Source: Adiantum capillus-veneris (lineage: Eukaryota > Streptophyta > Polypodiopsida > Polypodiales > Pteridaceae). Taken from it: DNA of 64,000 nucleotides. Positions 34,111-44,600 of this stretch are shown piece by piece; position 1 is the first letter of the stretch; every line of letters starts with the position of its first letter. The stretch is from contig CM043958.1 of assembly GCA_014529385.2 (NCBI GenBank), positions 83,661,025-83,725,024 on the forward strand. Direction: 5' to 3'. The notes beneath the pieces are model-generated. The model was not told the DNA's origin. It worked only from the letters and a program-made list of their open reading frames with translations, and made no database searches. The position numbers were made by a program, and so were the translations under genes.

Positions 34111-34710
34111 ATGAGAAAATTACAAAGGATGAGATAAAAGAACCATGTTGCTCAACCACAAATGGAGACTTATGCTTCACTTTGAAACTTTGTACCTCTT
34201 TTCAAAAAGATTTATTTTTTTAAAAAAAAATTCTTTACGCAAGATATTATCAATTTTACATCAGTTTTTGATTCTTTTGGTATCTCTAGGCATGTCACCC
34301 CTATATCTCAGAAACTTTCTTCTTCTTCATCCCCCAAGGAGGTTGACATTTAACTCCTCAGCTGTAGCTGCATAGCTAGAGTATGAGAGAAAATATTCCA
34401 CTCTTGACGCATTAATTCCTGTAGCATACCCATATATTCTAAGTGCTACAGCTCTCTCAAGTAGCATAACCTTGTTTGTGTTGATTTGAATGGGAGTGTA
34501 TCCCATAAGATGTGACAATATCTTCAAAGAAAATATTGGCAACTCAGGATCTTCATAATACTACATGTGAAAAGCATAGAAGGTGGCATTATCCAATGTA
34601 GGCAAGCAGTGCATGAGAGAGGAGGCATCGCTTTTGGAAGTGCCCTCTGGTACTTTCCCTCTGGAGACTTTAAGTCTCCCAAGAAATTTGTCCTTGTTAA
34701 GGAGTTCAAT

Positions 34711-34799
34711 CTGCAAACCAAGAAGTAATAAATAAATAACAAAAACTTGAAGAGAAAAGAAAATTGTAGGAAGGGAGATCAAAGTGAACTTGAGTATAC
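34711..34799 (-). other. Intron in the unrecognised gene
   Basis: Minus-strand donor GTATACTC after TTGCAAAAG and acceptor TTGGTTTGCAG before ATTGAACTCC. The length of 89 bp and the pyrimidine-rich acceptor fit a plant intron. Confidence 0.6.
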
Positions 34800-34895
34800 C
34801 TTTTGCAACTCATCCTTGACAATGACTTTTTCTTGAAGGAGATTGCATGATCCAATTATTTCTCTTTTGTCAACGTCCTTTTCTACCTCTTTTAA

Positions 34896-36234
34896 CACTA
34901 GGTTGGTAACCTAACAGGACATAAAAGTGTCCTTTCAGGGTTTTGAAAAAAACCTCCAAAACCATAGTAGATCCACTCATTTTGTAAAATCCTTTCATCA
35001 GGTTATAGTTCAAGGCCTACTACACATGGAAAAAATAAGAAACTTGTAAAATTTCTCATCCTTTGGTCACACCAAGCCTCCAAAGTTGATGGACCAGTAA
35101 ATTTTCATCAAAACAGTCATTTCTTACGTTTTGTTGCATAAAAATAAGATTAGGGATTTTTGTAGGACGTGAGATAAATTCCCTAGTTAACTTCAATGGG
35201 TTGGTGATCAGAACATATGATTGCTTCTCACTCACTATTTTTTGTTTTGCCAAAAGAAATAGGTACAAAAAAGTTGAATTTTTACTATTCTGCAAACCTA
35301 TTATCAAAGTTTCTATAGCCACGCTCAATACAAATAATATATGCATGTTTTCTTAGTTCCCTATTGTCCTTTAGGTTCATAAGGAGCCATGGAGCATGTC
35401 AAAAGAATAATACATCTCTTACCAAAGGGAATCTTGGGGACAAAGATGAAGTGCTAAATACAGCAAACATGGAAAAACTGGGTTCAACATTATGAGTTGT
35501 AGAATCCCATAGAAACTATTCAATATCTAGCCAAATTTGATCCTTATGACTAGATATGGTTACTACCTACAAAATGCATGTAGTTGTCACAAGAAACTAA
35601 CAATATTGAAAAAGAAATACTTGATATACGAGAATGTTTCGTTTTCTTCTATAATTGAAAAAATCAACCATCGTTGTCTACTATGAAAAATAGGGTATTA
35701 GGTGCCCCAAAACTCAAGGAATATTAGCTTTATGTTACAATATGTGACATAGAAAATCAAAACTGCATTTGGATATCATGAAAGCCACCAAAAAAATCAT
35801 AGAAGATCTAAAATTGGCTAAAAAACAGGATTTGTCAATTTTTGTAATTTGATCATAACTTACAACTTTAACATTTATTTCTCCCTAGAAGCATCAGGAC
35901 ATGTTGAGGACTACTAAAGATAGTTCTCTAGCATTATAGACCTCACAAACATGAAATCTAGAGTAGTATAGTTGCAAAAAGTTGTAAAAAGGCAAAAACA
36001 GGACCCGTTTTTTCACACAGTTTAGGTTGTGAAATGTTGTGCAAGGACAAGGTTAAAGATGGAATTGATATTCCAAAAAAATGTCGAGTTTTTTTCAACT
36101 CATGAGACAACTTTCTAGACAGATAGCACCTCAAAATCCATTTTGAAACTTTTGACATAATTCAAGGAAAATGGTCACTTAACAAGACATAAAAGTGTCC
36201 CAGGACATAAAAGTGTCCCATTACCAACCTAGTG
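34896..36234. mobile_element. Non-autonomous DNA transposon with TTAA target duplication
   Basis: Perfect 14 bp terminal inverted repeats CACTAGGTTGGTAA (34896-34909 and 36221-36234), each flanked outside by TTAA (34892-34895 and 36235-36238). Subterminal copies of (G)GACATAAAAGTGTCC lie near both ends (34917, 36184, 36203). The interior 1.3 kb has no credible protein. It interrupts an exon of the unrecognised minus-strand gene, and removing it with one TTAA restores the frame. TTAA duplications are known for piggyBac and some Sola elements. The CACTA-like first bases would suggest En/Spm, but that superfamily makes 3 bp duplications. Superfamily left open. Confidence 0.8.
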
Positions 36235-37189
36235 TTAACTTAAAATCTATGCCCAAAGATTGGAAACCAAGATCATCTTTAAGAGTGGGTTTCTCCTCTT
36301 CCACTCTTTTCATGCATGGAGCAAGTGCACCAGGAGAAGGAAGAAATAAGTTATTAGATGTCTGTAAATCAAGTGTCAAAAGATGCTCCTTGACTCTTCT
36401 TCTATATCAATGAAGTCTTTGGCCACCTCAAAAGCTTCAAAAATGGTTGCAATACAGTAGTTCTCCCTGATATTTACGCATGCATTGAATATGGTGAAGA
36501 GAGATATGCTCTTCTCCATTGATGTTAAAGAAGGGAAGGCTTGGAATAGGAAGAGTGGTCTCGGATAACTCTACCTCCTCTGTGGGCTCATCAATGAGAG
36601 TACTAGCTCTAAATTGAGCAACATCAAAATTTGAAGTGTCTTGCTCCTCAGCTATATCATCAATTTCTTCCTCCTCTAGAACTTCACTTTTCTCAAGCTG
36701 CAGGACTATGGAAACTTTTTTATTTGTTCCCTTTGTCTCTATCTTTCACTTCGTCTTGACCTTTGCCTTGTATCAACTTGAAGAAACAAATAGAAAATAA
36801 AGTCAACTTCCTTTGGAACAAGGTTTCAAGGCTTTGAATGGACATAGCAAGAAATGCTCGGTGGGAAAACAAAAGAAGACTTCTTGGGAAATCCTCATAA
36901 TCTCCTTGTTACTTTTCCCTTCTCAATTGGGTTGGTAGTAAATACACTCAGACGACAATAATTCTTGCCATCGAATACAAAACATTTACCCTCAACTGCC
37001 TCCTCAAATTCTTTGACCTCATCTAACAAAAAATTTATCAAGTTGTCTAACATAATTGAAAGATCAAATTGAGGATTGAATATATCATGTGCTTTTCTGT
37101 ACAATTCCATGTCACCACCATCCATGACAACAACCAACAATTTCTTACTTGGACTCTCCTACATAACCTCCTCTCGACTCTCAGTAATG

Positions 37190-37740
37190 TGACTCTTTTG
37201 TTTGTTTCACTTTGGAGAGATGGTCTCAAGAGATCCAATATTAGGTGAGGAAGCCCAAATGATGCGATGTAGACGGGAGATGAAAAGTAAGAACACCCTA
37301 GATTGTGATGTGGCAAAATGGGAGAGGAGAAAAAGAGGTGGATTGGCGGGTGGATTGATAGAGTATTCAAGAGGGTATGGCGCAATAAGAACTTAGCTAT
37401 GCAACCCTAAACGGCGTGATGAGAGATTTTTGAGATTTGTGGAGGGTGCTTTACCACGTCGTGTGGACTGAAATTGGCAATTGGCATGCTGCAAGCCTAA
37501 ACAACACGATAAGAGGTTTTTAAGATTGTGAAGGGGTTCTTTATCACGTCATGGGGGCTGGAATGGACAAAATAGGAAAGGAAATTGCTATGAGGCTATA
37601 GGAAGGTGTGCAAGAGTTAGGGTGGAACGAGATTGCATCATGCGGGAGGGTCTGCGAGGTTATACCCCGAGAATCCCAAAGACACATCGGTAGATTCTGA
37701 GAGAGAGGAGAGTGGGATCTATCCTAATGATTGGATAGAG
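37190..37740. other. No recognisable gene
   Basis: Contains two imperfect copies of CTAAACG.CGTGATGAGAG.TTTTTGAGATTTG (37406 and 37498) followed by GGAGGGTGCTTTACCACGTCG, a short direct repeat of about 92 bp. Nothing else recognised. Confidence 0.4.
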
Positions 37741-37744
37741 AAGC

Positions 37745-37815
37745 TCAAACCTTAGCGCCCCTTTCGGTATTTCTTTATATTGCATCAACACAGTACAAGC
37801 CGGAACTCCACCCTC
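37745..37815 (-). repeat. LTR relic related to the 2.7 kb element
   Basis: GCGCCC.TTT..GTATTTCTTTATATTGC and ATCAACACAGTACAAGCCGG match the LTR interior at 17255-17315 and 15115-15170. Only this patch is convincing. Confidence 0.55.
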
Positions 37816-38029
37816 TCGAACATGACAATCATACTTATATACAAGGAAAAATTTGACCATTGGTGTGACAGGTGTCAACCATGCACTCATGCCACGTGAC
37901 ATTTCCCCGACGGTCAACTATACAGACGGTCATCCATATATAAGCTTCAAGCCATGTGCTCATTTGCAATTCCATTGGCGGTTTGCAATCGCATCGTTCC
38001 AGATTTTTTCGCTTCTTCTCTTGCAAGTT

Positions 38030-38560
38030 CTCCCCACCCTACACGACGTGATATGACGTGATTTTGTATGCTTGAACCCCCTCCTATTGCATTGTATTGT
38101 TCTACTACTCCATGTGATTTCCACCCGCATGACACGATGGAAGGAGCTCCTTCTTGCTCACATGGTATGCCCTCGCTTCGTTTCGGCAAATTGCACAAAT
38201 CCAGAGAAAAGTCTCTCTTGCTACCCTGCACCATAGGCTAAAAGGGGGTTGCCAGAGCTTCAGAAGCCCGTCACCTCTTTGTTCAGCACATCTCCTAGAT
38301 AGCCTACACGGCGTGATACGAGACAATTGCATATCTTTGGAGCTATCCTTATCGCTCCGTTTGGGAATTACCTTGTGCAAGTTTGACATCTTCTTAACAA
38401 CCTTCATGGCATGATACCGTGTGCTTCCAGAAACTTGATACTTATCCTATCACTTCCTTCGGGGATTTCCTTGTGCCAACTTTACATTTTCCTATCATTC
38501 TTCACGACGTGATATGGTGTGTTTCGAAAAGTTTGAAGCCTATCCTAGCGCGTCGTTCAA
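38030..38560 (+). repeat. Tandem repeat, about 110 bp unit
   Basis: CACGACGTGATATG.CGTG recurs at about 38040, 38306 (divergent), 38405 and 38504. Between the last copies it is accompanied by TATCCTTATCGCTCCGTTTGG and TTCCTTGTGC.A.TTTACAT. Two to three diverged units; a related GTGATATGGTGGTTTTG follows at 38826. Confidence 0.6.
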
Positions 38561-38879
38561 TTATTTTGATCAGCTTTCATGGCAAGAACAAAGAAACCAC
38601 TAGAAAGGGTTACAACCTGGGGAGGTCACCTAATAAAAATGTAACCTATCATGTGAGTTCAACAGAAGGGTATTTAAAGTTCTTGAAACTTACAGAAATA
38701 TATATACAGAAGGGCATTATTTTTTCAAATTTGAAAAAAACTTACAGATTTTAAAAGAAAAGGATATATTATATTCCTAACAAAATTCACAGATAAGGGG
38801 TTTTACAAACATGTCTTGAACGCACGTGATATGGTGGTTTTGCACATACTTAACCCCCCGAGGGTTACAAAGTCCTTGA

Positions 38880-39055
38880 GGAGTCAAATAAACATGAAGA
38901 GAACCACAAGGAATCAATTGCCAATCCAGAATCAGAGAAGGTTGAGCCAGTTCCAAAACCTCGTTCGAGGCCCACTACCAGGAAGAGAATGAATTATCAA
39001 GTGAATATTTTAAGGAAGATCAGGAAAGCACATAAATCTACTTGTCTTCTTATCC
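38880..39055 (+). pseudogene. Short lysine-rich coding-like fragment
   Basis: Open frame reading VLEESNKHEENHKESIANPE, then EPVPKPRSRPTTRKRMNYQV and RKIRKAHKST. Composition resembles a disordered protein tail. No start codon or family. It ends at the insertion site of the Tat element. Confidence 0.25.
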
Positions 39056-39083
39056 ATAGGTTTCCCTTCATCTGACATACTGG

Positions 39084-40676
39084 TGATAGCCGTTTTTTCG
39101 GCTCTTTGTAATTGCCACAGTGAGCTACCTCACCCTACCAAAATCACCCAAACACTGTGGCTATCCCTACCATTTCACTGTACATAGGCGTACGTGAGTC
39201 ATGGGACTTTTCCCATATCTTCTTAAAAAACCCTCAATTAGCTAGTCATTGGGCTAGTTGAGCCAAAAAAATTAAAAAAATAAAAAATATAAGTATATTA
39301 TGGCCCATGCGTATGTAAATATTTCTTTGTATATAGGGCCTAAATAAAAGATTTTTTCATAATTATTTTGGTATTTATTTAAATATTTCTACCTAGGTGT
39401 GTGCTATTTATACTCTGTACATTGCCTTACCATTACCACAATTTTTTCTTACCATTTTTCATACTCTTTATTCCATATAGAAATATTTTCATGTAAGCTT
39501 CTCTTATATTTGGTGTAACTCCACCCCAACAAAAATCCAAAAAAACTAGTTTTATTTATGTGTATATTTTTTCACTATTGTGATTTTTCCCTTCCTACAT
39601 CTATTTTGTTTTTTTTTCTAAAAAAATAGAACACCAAAAATATTTATCTTTTTATGGTAGCCTCATAATGAGAGAGATTTCTTTTGACCCCTTTATATTT
39701 TTTTCCACTTATATTATTTATATTTGACATGTACATATTTTTTAGACCCCTTAATATTTGATTTTCTTAGTTGTACTATTCACTTATATCATAATCTCAA
39801 CAATATCTTCAATTATAGACCTACCAAATAAGGTCAAGGGTAGGTGGCATGCATACATGCACTATGGAGGGCTCACTCTTGGAGGTATTCAAAAGAATCA
39901 TCCAAAGAAGGACCCCACAAGGACCTTGTGTAGTGGAAAAAAACGGTCGGTTTTGCTGAATTTTTAAAGTTCACTTGCTCTCCGAATTTGAAAAGGTGTG
40001 ATACAAACAAAAGTTGTAGCTCGTGGGCTGAACTTTTGCCTCAAATTTTTTCATATTTTTTTGAGCTACGAGCTGTGAGCTATGATTTTATTAGTGGACC
40101 CCAGTTTTCCCATGCTATGCAGCCACACTCTCTCTTCCACTTTATCATTTTCCTCTTTCACACACACTTCTCCACTCATCATCCCCACCTCTCTCACCAC
40201 TCCTCTCTGCACCCTACTCACCTTCTCCTCAACCTTGAAGAATAAGAGAAACCATGGTGAACTCATACCTCCCACACACAATTCCATTCCAAAATTGACC
40301 ACCTAGTCTCATTTTTCCTCCTCCAATTTACCCATATCTATCAAAAAAACCACAAAATTCAGCCTCTTCTCTTAAAAGACAGCATCAAGGTGGTTGATTA
40401 CTCAGCTTCAATTACCTTGTCTCTCAAGGAAGGTCAAGAGTGGAGAAAAAATGTACCGTCAAAGCTAGTGGACCGTCAACAAGCGTCAAAATTGGCCCTA
40501 CTCAAGACACTTGGAGCATCAACCTTGTAAGAAATCCACCTTTTCTTACCTCTTAAGAGTTTTTCTTCCTTATTTGTATCCTACATGGATACTCCCATTG
40601 TAAATATCCAATTCCATTTGTAAATTAATACTAAATCTACTAACACTAACCCACTATGAAAAGTCCTATCACCTCC

Positions 40677-40769
<93 letters not shown>

Positions 40770-41028
40770 CTCTAGTGTGTGAGAGTGTTCCATTGGTGTT
40801 AGGGTTAGTGTAAATTCCTTGCTTGTTTGTGGGTTGCTCTAACGATTCTCCTCTTTTGCGTCCTAGTTCGCTCTTAAACTAGGTGGTGCCCCTTGTGTAG
40901 TTGGGATTTGGCTGTGGGTTTGTTGTTTTGGTTTGTGTTGTGTTGTGCCCTAGCCCCATTGAGCAGCACGGGAGCCTTGAAGGGTGTCTAGAGGTTTCTC
41001 TTCTTGTTTCCCGCCCCGGACCGCCCCA
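39084..41028 (+). repeat. 5' LTR of the Tat element
   Basis: Starts TGATAGCCGTTTT. The end is inferred from the primer site at 41032 (CCCCA at 41024-41028 would give a CA end). It includes AT-rich 39240-39620, and a (CT)n tract at 40681-40766 in its 3' part. Only the first 551 bp have a partner in the 3' LTR, so the remaining extent rests on the position of the primer site. Confidence 0.6.
40681..40766. repeat. Microsatellite (CT)43
   Basis: Perfect CT repeats within the 5' LTR of the Tat element. Confidence 0.95.
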
Positions 41029-41031
41029 AAT

Positions 41032-41049
41032 TGGTGCCCCCACTGAGGA
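41032..41049 (+). other. Primer binding site of the Tat element
   Basis: TGGTGCCCCCACTGAGGA starts with TGG, the complement of CCA at a tRNA 3' end, and lies at the expected spot between LTR and leader. The donor tRNA was not identified. Confidence 0.55.
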
Positions 41050-41639
41050 CTGCTTGTGTATTTTTGTGTAGAATCAACCTTTAGCATAGTCAAGTAGTTT
41101 GCATGAATCACGAAAATTTGTATAATCCCTTTATTCCCATTGCAAGGCAAAAGGTACACATAATTGTTAGTACTAAGTTGTAATTTCAACGTGTCATTCG
41201 TAAAAGTTTAGGTCCTCTTAGGTTGGCCGAGATAAACGCTTCAATAAATCCTTTTATTTTGCCTCTCATTAGGTACGACCTTAGTTTGGACGTCTATATT
41301 TTTGTTTTGTTTTAAGCATTAGGTCATGCATAGACCATGGATAATGGCCCAGGAATAGAGGTTTTCCCCTTCCATTTCACTCCACACATTAGAATAAACA
41401 TTGCAATTAGTAGGAAAATCCATTTTCAACAACATATGGTGTTCATGTTTGGTGCCCAAAGAGTAGGAGAAATTCTCGCATCACCAAACCCTGTCATCCT
41501 ACCTGTTATTGATTATCATAGGTCGTTTGATGTGAATATCTTTATTTTGTTGTAGAATAGATTGCAAGCTAGAGACATTATTGTGTAAATCTTTTTAAGA
41601 AAGAAAAACAAAAACGGGTGTCACTTTGAAATCAATTCA

Positions 41640-44600
41640 ATGGAAAGCCAACGCCAAATGTCTGGGTATCCTCTTTTCTTTGGAGAGCCTGGAGAGGATG
41701 CTGAATTATTTTTAGCGAATTTCAAGGTGTCTTGCCGTATCAAGAGGATAATAACTGATCAAGAACGTGTAGAAATGTTTGAGGTGGTCCTTAGGAAAGA
41801 TGCTAGCACTTGGTTTGACTCTTTGCCTGAGGAAGTTAAGGGGAATTACACAGAAGTTTTGAATCGTTTTAAGAGATACTTCTTTGATCCCCAAAACACT
41901 CAAAAACTATGGCAAGACATTGTTTCTCATAAGCAAAAAGACTTAGATGACTACTACTTGTACAAGCAAGAGTTTCTACGTCTTTGGGCTCTATGGATAC
42001 GAAATGTTGCTAACCCTGGTGATGGTGCAGAATTTCTAAAGAAGGAGAGGTTCATAGCTGGACTCTTTCCTGACCTTAAGGTAAAAGTTGAGGTGGGTGC
42101 ACCTGCTACCTTTGATGCAGCTGAAACTAGGGCTGCTGAGAAATATAGGAAACTCAAGTGCTTAAGGGGAGAGGTTCCAATAGAAGGTCTTAAACCCAAA
42201 GGTAAGTCACAAGCATCAACATCGAGGGAGCTTCCTGAGGTAACGGCGGAAGTAATTGAGAAGTTAAACGAATCTTTAAGCAGCTTGTCAATTCACCTTG
42301 CACAAGCTGTAGGTCCAAAGGGACAAGCAAAGAAGTCTGAAGAGCGAGATCCACGACCTAGGAGAGTCTTGCAATGTTGGAATTGCGGAGAGTCTGGACA
42401 TGGGATGTATAATTGTCCTTGGCCCCGTGGGGAGCCAGGGAGACCTAACTTGAATTACCCAGTGATGAATGCAGGAGAAGGAGCTGGTCAACAACCAAGG
42501 CTTCTACAAAGACCAAATGGACCAAGACCACCTCCACAAGGGGTAGAAGGAGTTCCACCTTTGCCAGATCCAAATGTGCATGTGGTAGAGGTGACAAACT
42601 CAAATGAGGTTGACATGGAAGCAAATGGCATTAAGCGTGGCCGAGGAAAAGGTAAAGAGAAAGAGGGTGTCCCATCACAGAGTGACCATGGACAAGGCAA
42701 GAAGGCAAAGGAGACCAAGGAATCTAAGAGGACTCGACGTCGTATCAATCTCCAAGACTTCCCTCTTGGACATGGTATGGCTCCATACAACCTGTTGGAA
42801 GACATGCGAGGTAAGGGTCCTGATATCTCATGGCCTCAGTTTCTTGCATTATGCCCACAAGTTAGGAGGGATTTAACAAAGGCAGTTAGCACTAGGAGAA
42901 AGGTAAAAGAGAGTTTTCCTGTTCTAAAAATTGCACATGCTGAAATGAACGAGGATATTACACCTGTGCTAGATTGTTACATAAAAGGAAGATTGGTTAG
43001 GAAAGGTCTAGTGGATGGGGCTGCACAAATTTGCATCATGACAGAAGGGCTCATGCAAAGACTAGGCATACACATCCATGAGACACCTGAAATCAAAGTG
43101 AAAATGGCAAACAATAGCAAGGCTAGGTGCATAGGCATTTGTAAAAATGTTTTTGTGGAGGCCTTTGGCATTAAGAAGGCAGTGTATTTCTATGTCATGT
43201 CTACCAAGGGAAATGGTTACCCATTTATCCTAGGAAGACCATGGCTAATGAAAATGCGAGCTTTGCAGGATTGGGAGAGTGGAAAGCTAATTTGCAGGAA
43301 TGACAATCACAAGAAGGTTGTCTTTGACATGAAGGAGCAACCCCAAGAGGAGCTCCATGAAGAATCATCTCGAAGTGAGACGGAAGAAGATTGGACTGAA
43401 AACACTTCAGAAGAAGAAAGTAGCGGCAGAATTACTGAAGAGGAGTCCTCCATTGAAGTCATGGGGGTAAGGTTTAAGCCAAACAACCAGGAGACCTCTT
43501 CTCGAGGTTTGGAAGAGGTAGGTTCCCAAGAGAACCAAAAGGTGGAAGATGAAGGAATGTTAGAAGGTATGTTGTCTACAACACTTACAAAGGATGAAAG
43601 AGAGGAGTTCAAATGTGTGCTAAGGAAATTTCTGAGGCTTTTTGCTAAAGACTACATCGATGTGCGTGGAGTAGATGTTGTTCAGCACAAGATTGACTTG
43701 AAGCCAGAGGCCACACCTAAGGCTCAAAAGCTACGAAGGCTAGGAGTCATTAAGGATCAGGCTCTACTCAAGGAGGTAAGAAAGCTTCTAGCAGCAGGTT
43801 TCATTTATCCAGTGGAGAATTCAGAGTGGGTCTCTCCCGTTGTTGTCACTCCTAAGAAAAATGGCAAGTGGAGGGTGTGTGTGGATTACCGTCCCCTCAA
43901 TGAGGCAACAAAAAGAGATCACTTTCCCCTCCCATTCCAGGATGAGATACTAAATGAGGTAGCTGGTCATGAGAAGTACACTGTGTGCGATGGTTACTCA
44001 GGTTACTTTCAAATAGGGATTGCATTGGAGGATCAATTGAAAACAACCTTTATCACTCCTTGGGGTTGTTATGCTTTTAGAGTCATGCCATTTGGTCTGA
44101 CAAATGCTCCTGCAACATTCCAACGTTTCATGAATATGGTGTTTCAAGCATTCTTTGGAAAGTCAATTAGGGTGTTCATTGATGATTTCTGTATTTATAG
44201 CTCAAAATCATTGCATCTACAAAGGGTAGAAGAAGGTTTAAAGAAGCTCTACGACATGGGAGGTCAACTCAACCCCGATAAGTGCCATATAGGTGAGGAT
44301 GAAGTAATCTTGCTTGGTCATAAAGTTTCTTACAAAGGCATTGAAGTGGATCCTTCAAAGGCAAAGGCTCTTATTGAGCTACCATCACCCAAGAGTCTTA
44401 AGGAGGTCATCTCATTCATTCAAAAGGTGAAGTATATGTCACGCTTCATTCACTTAGCCTCGGAGTTGCTTCATCCTTTGCAAAAGTTGACACAACAAGT
44501 AGAATTTGCATGGTCTGATGAGCTTGAAGAGTATTTTTGTAACATTAAAGTCATTTTGTCAGAGCTACCAACACTCATGCCTCCTTGTTGGGAGTACACA

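Larger units (their letters stand above)
34327..37190 (-). pseudogene. Unrecognised intron-containing gene split by a TTAA element
   Basis: On the minus strand 37150-36895 reads KKLLVVVMDGGDMELYRKA, then DNLINFLLDEVKEFEEAVEG and CFVFDGKNYCRLSVF. 36690-36236 reads an acidic stretch, then SISLFTIFNACVNIRENYC, FEAFEVAKDFIDIE and PSPGALAPCMKRVEEEK up to GFQSLGIDFK. The frame enters the DNA transposon at 36234. Beyond it (34891 to 34800) it continues as LKEVEKDVDKREIIG...VKDELQK in the same frame once the transposon and one TTAA are removed. An intron 34799-34711 (donor GTATAC, acceptor TTTGCAG) follows. The last exon reads IELLNKDKFLGRLKV...PTLDNATFYAFHM, one TAG stop, then LPIFSLKILSHLMGYTP up to a stop at 34327. 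Two or more frameshifts are present. No family recognised. Confidence 0.5.

Noticed and set aside
34896-34910. Assignment of the TTAA element to CACTA/En-Spm from its first five bases
   Set aside because: The duplication is 4 bp TTAA rather than 3 bp, and no CACTA subterminal pattern as at 25043 is present.
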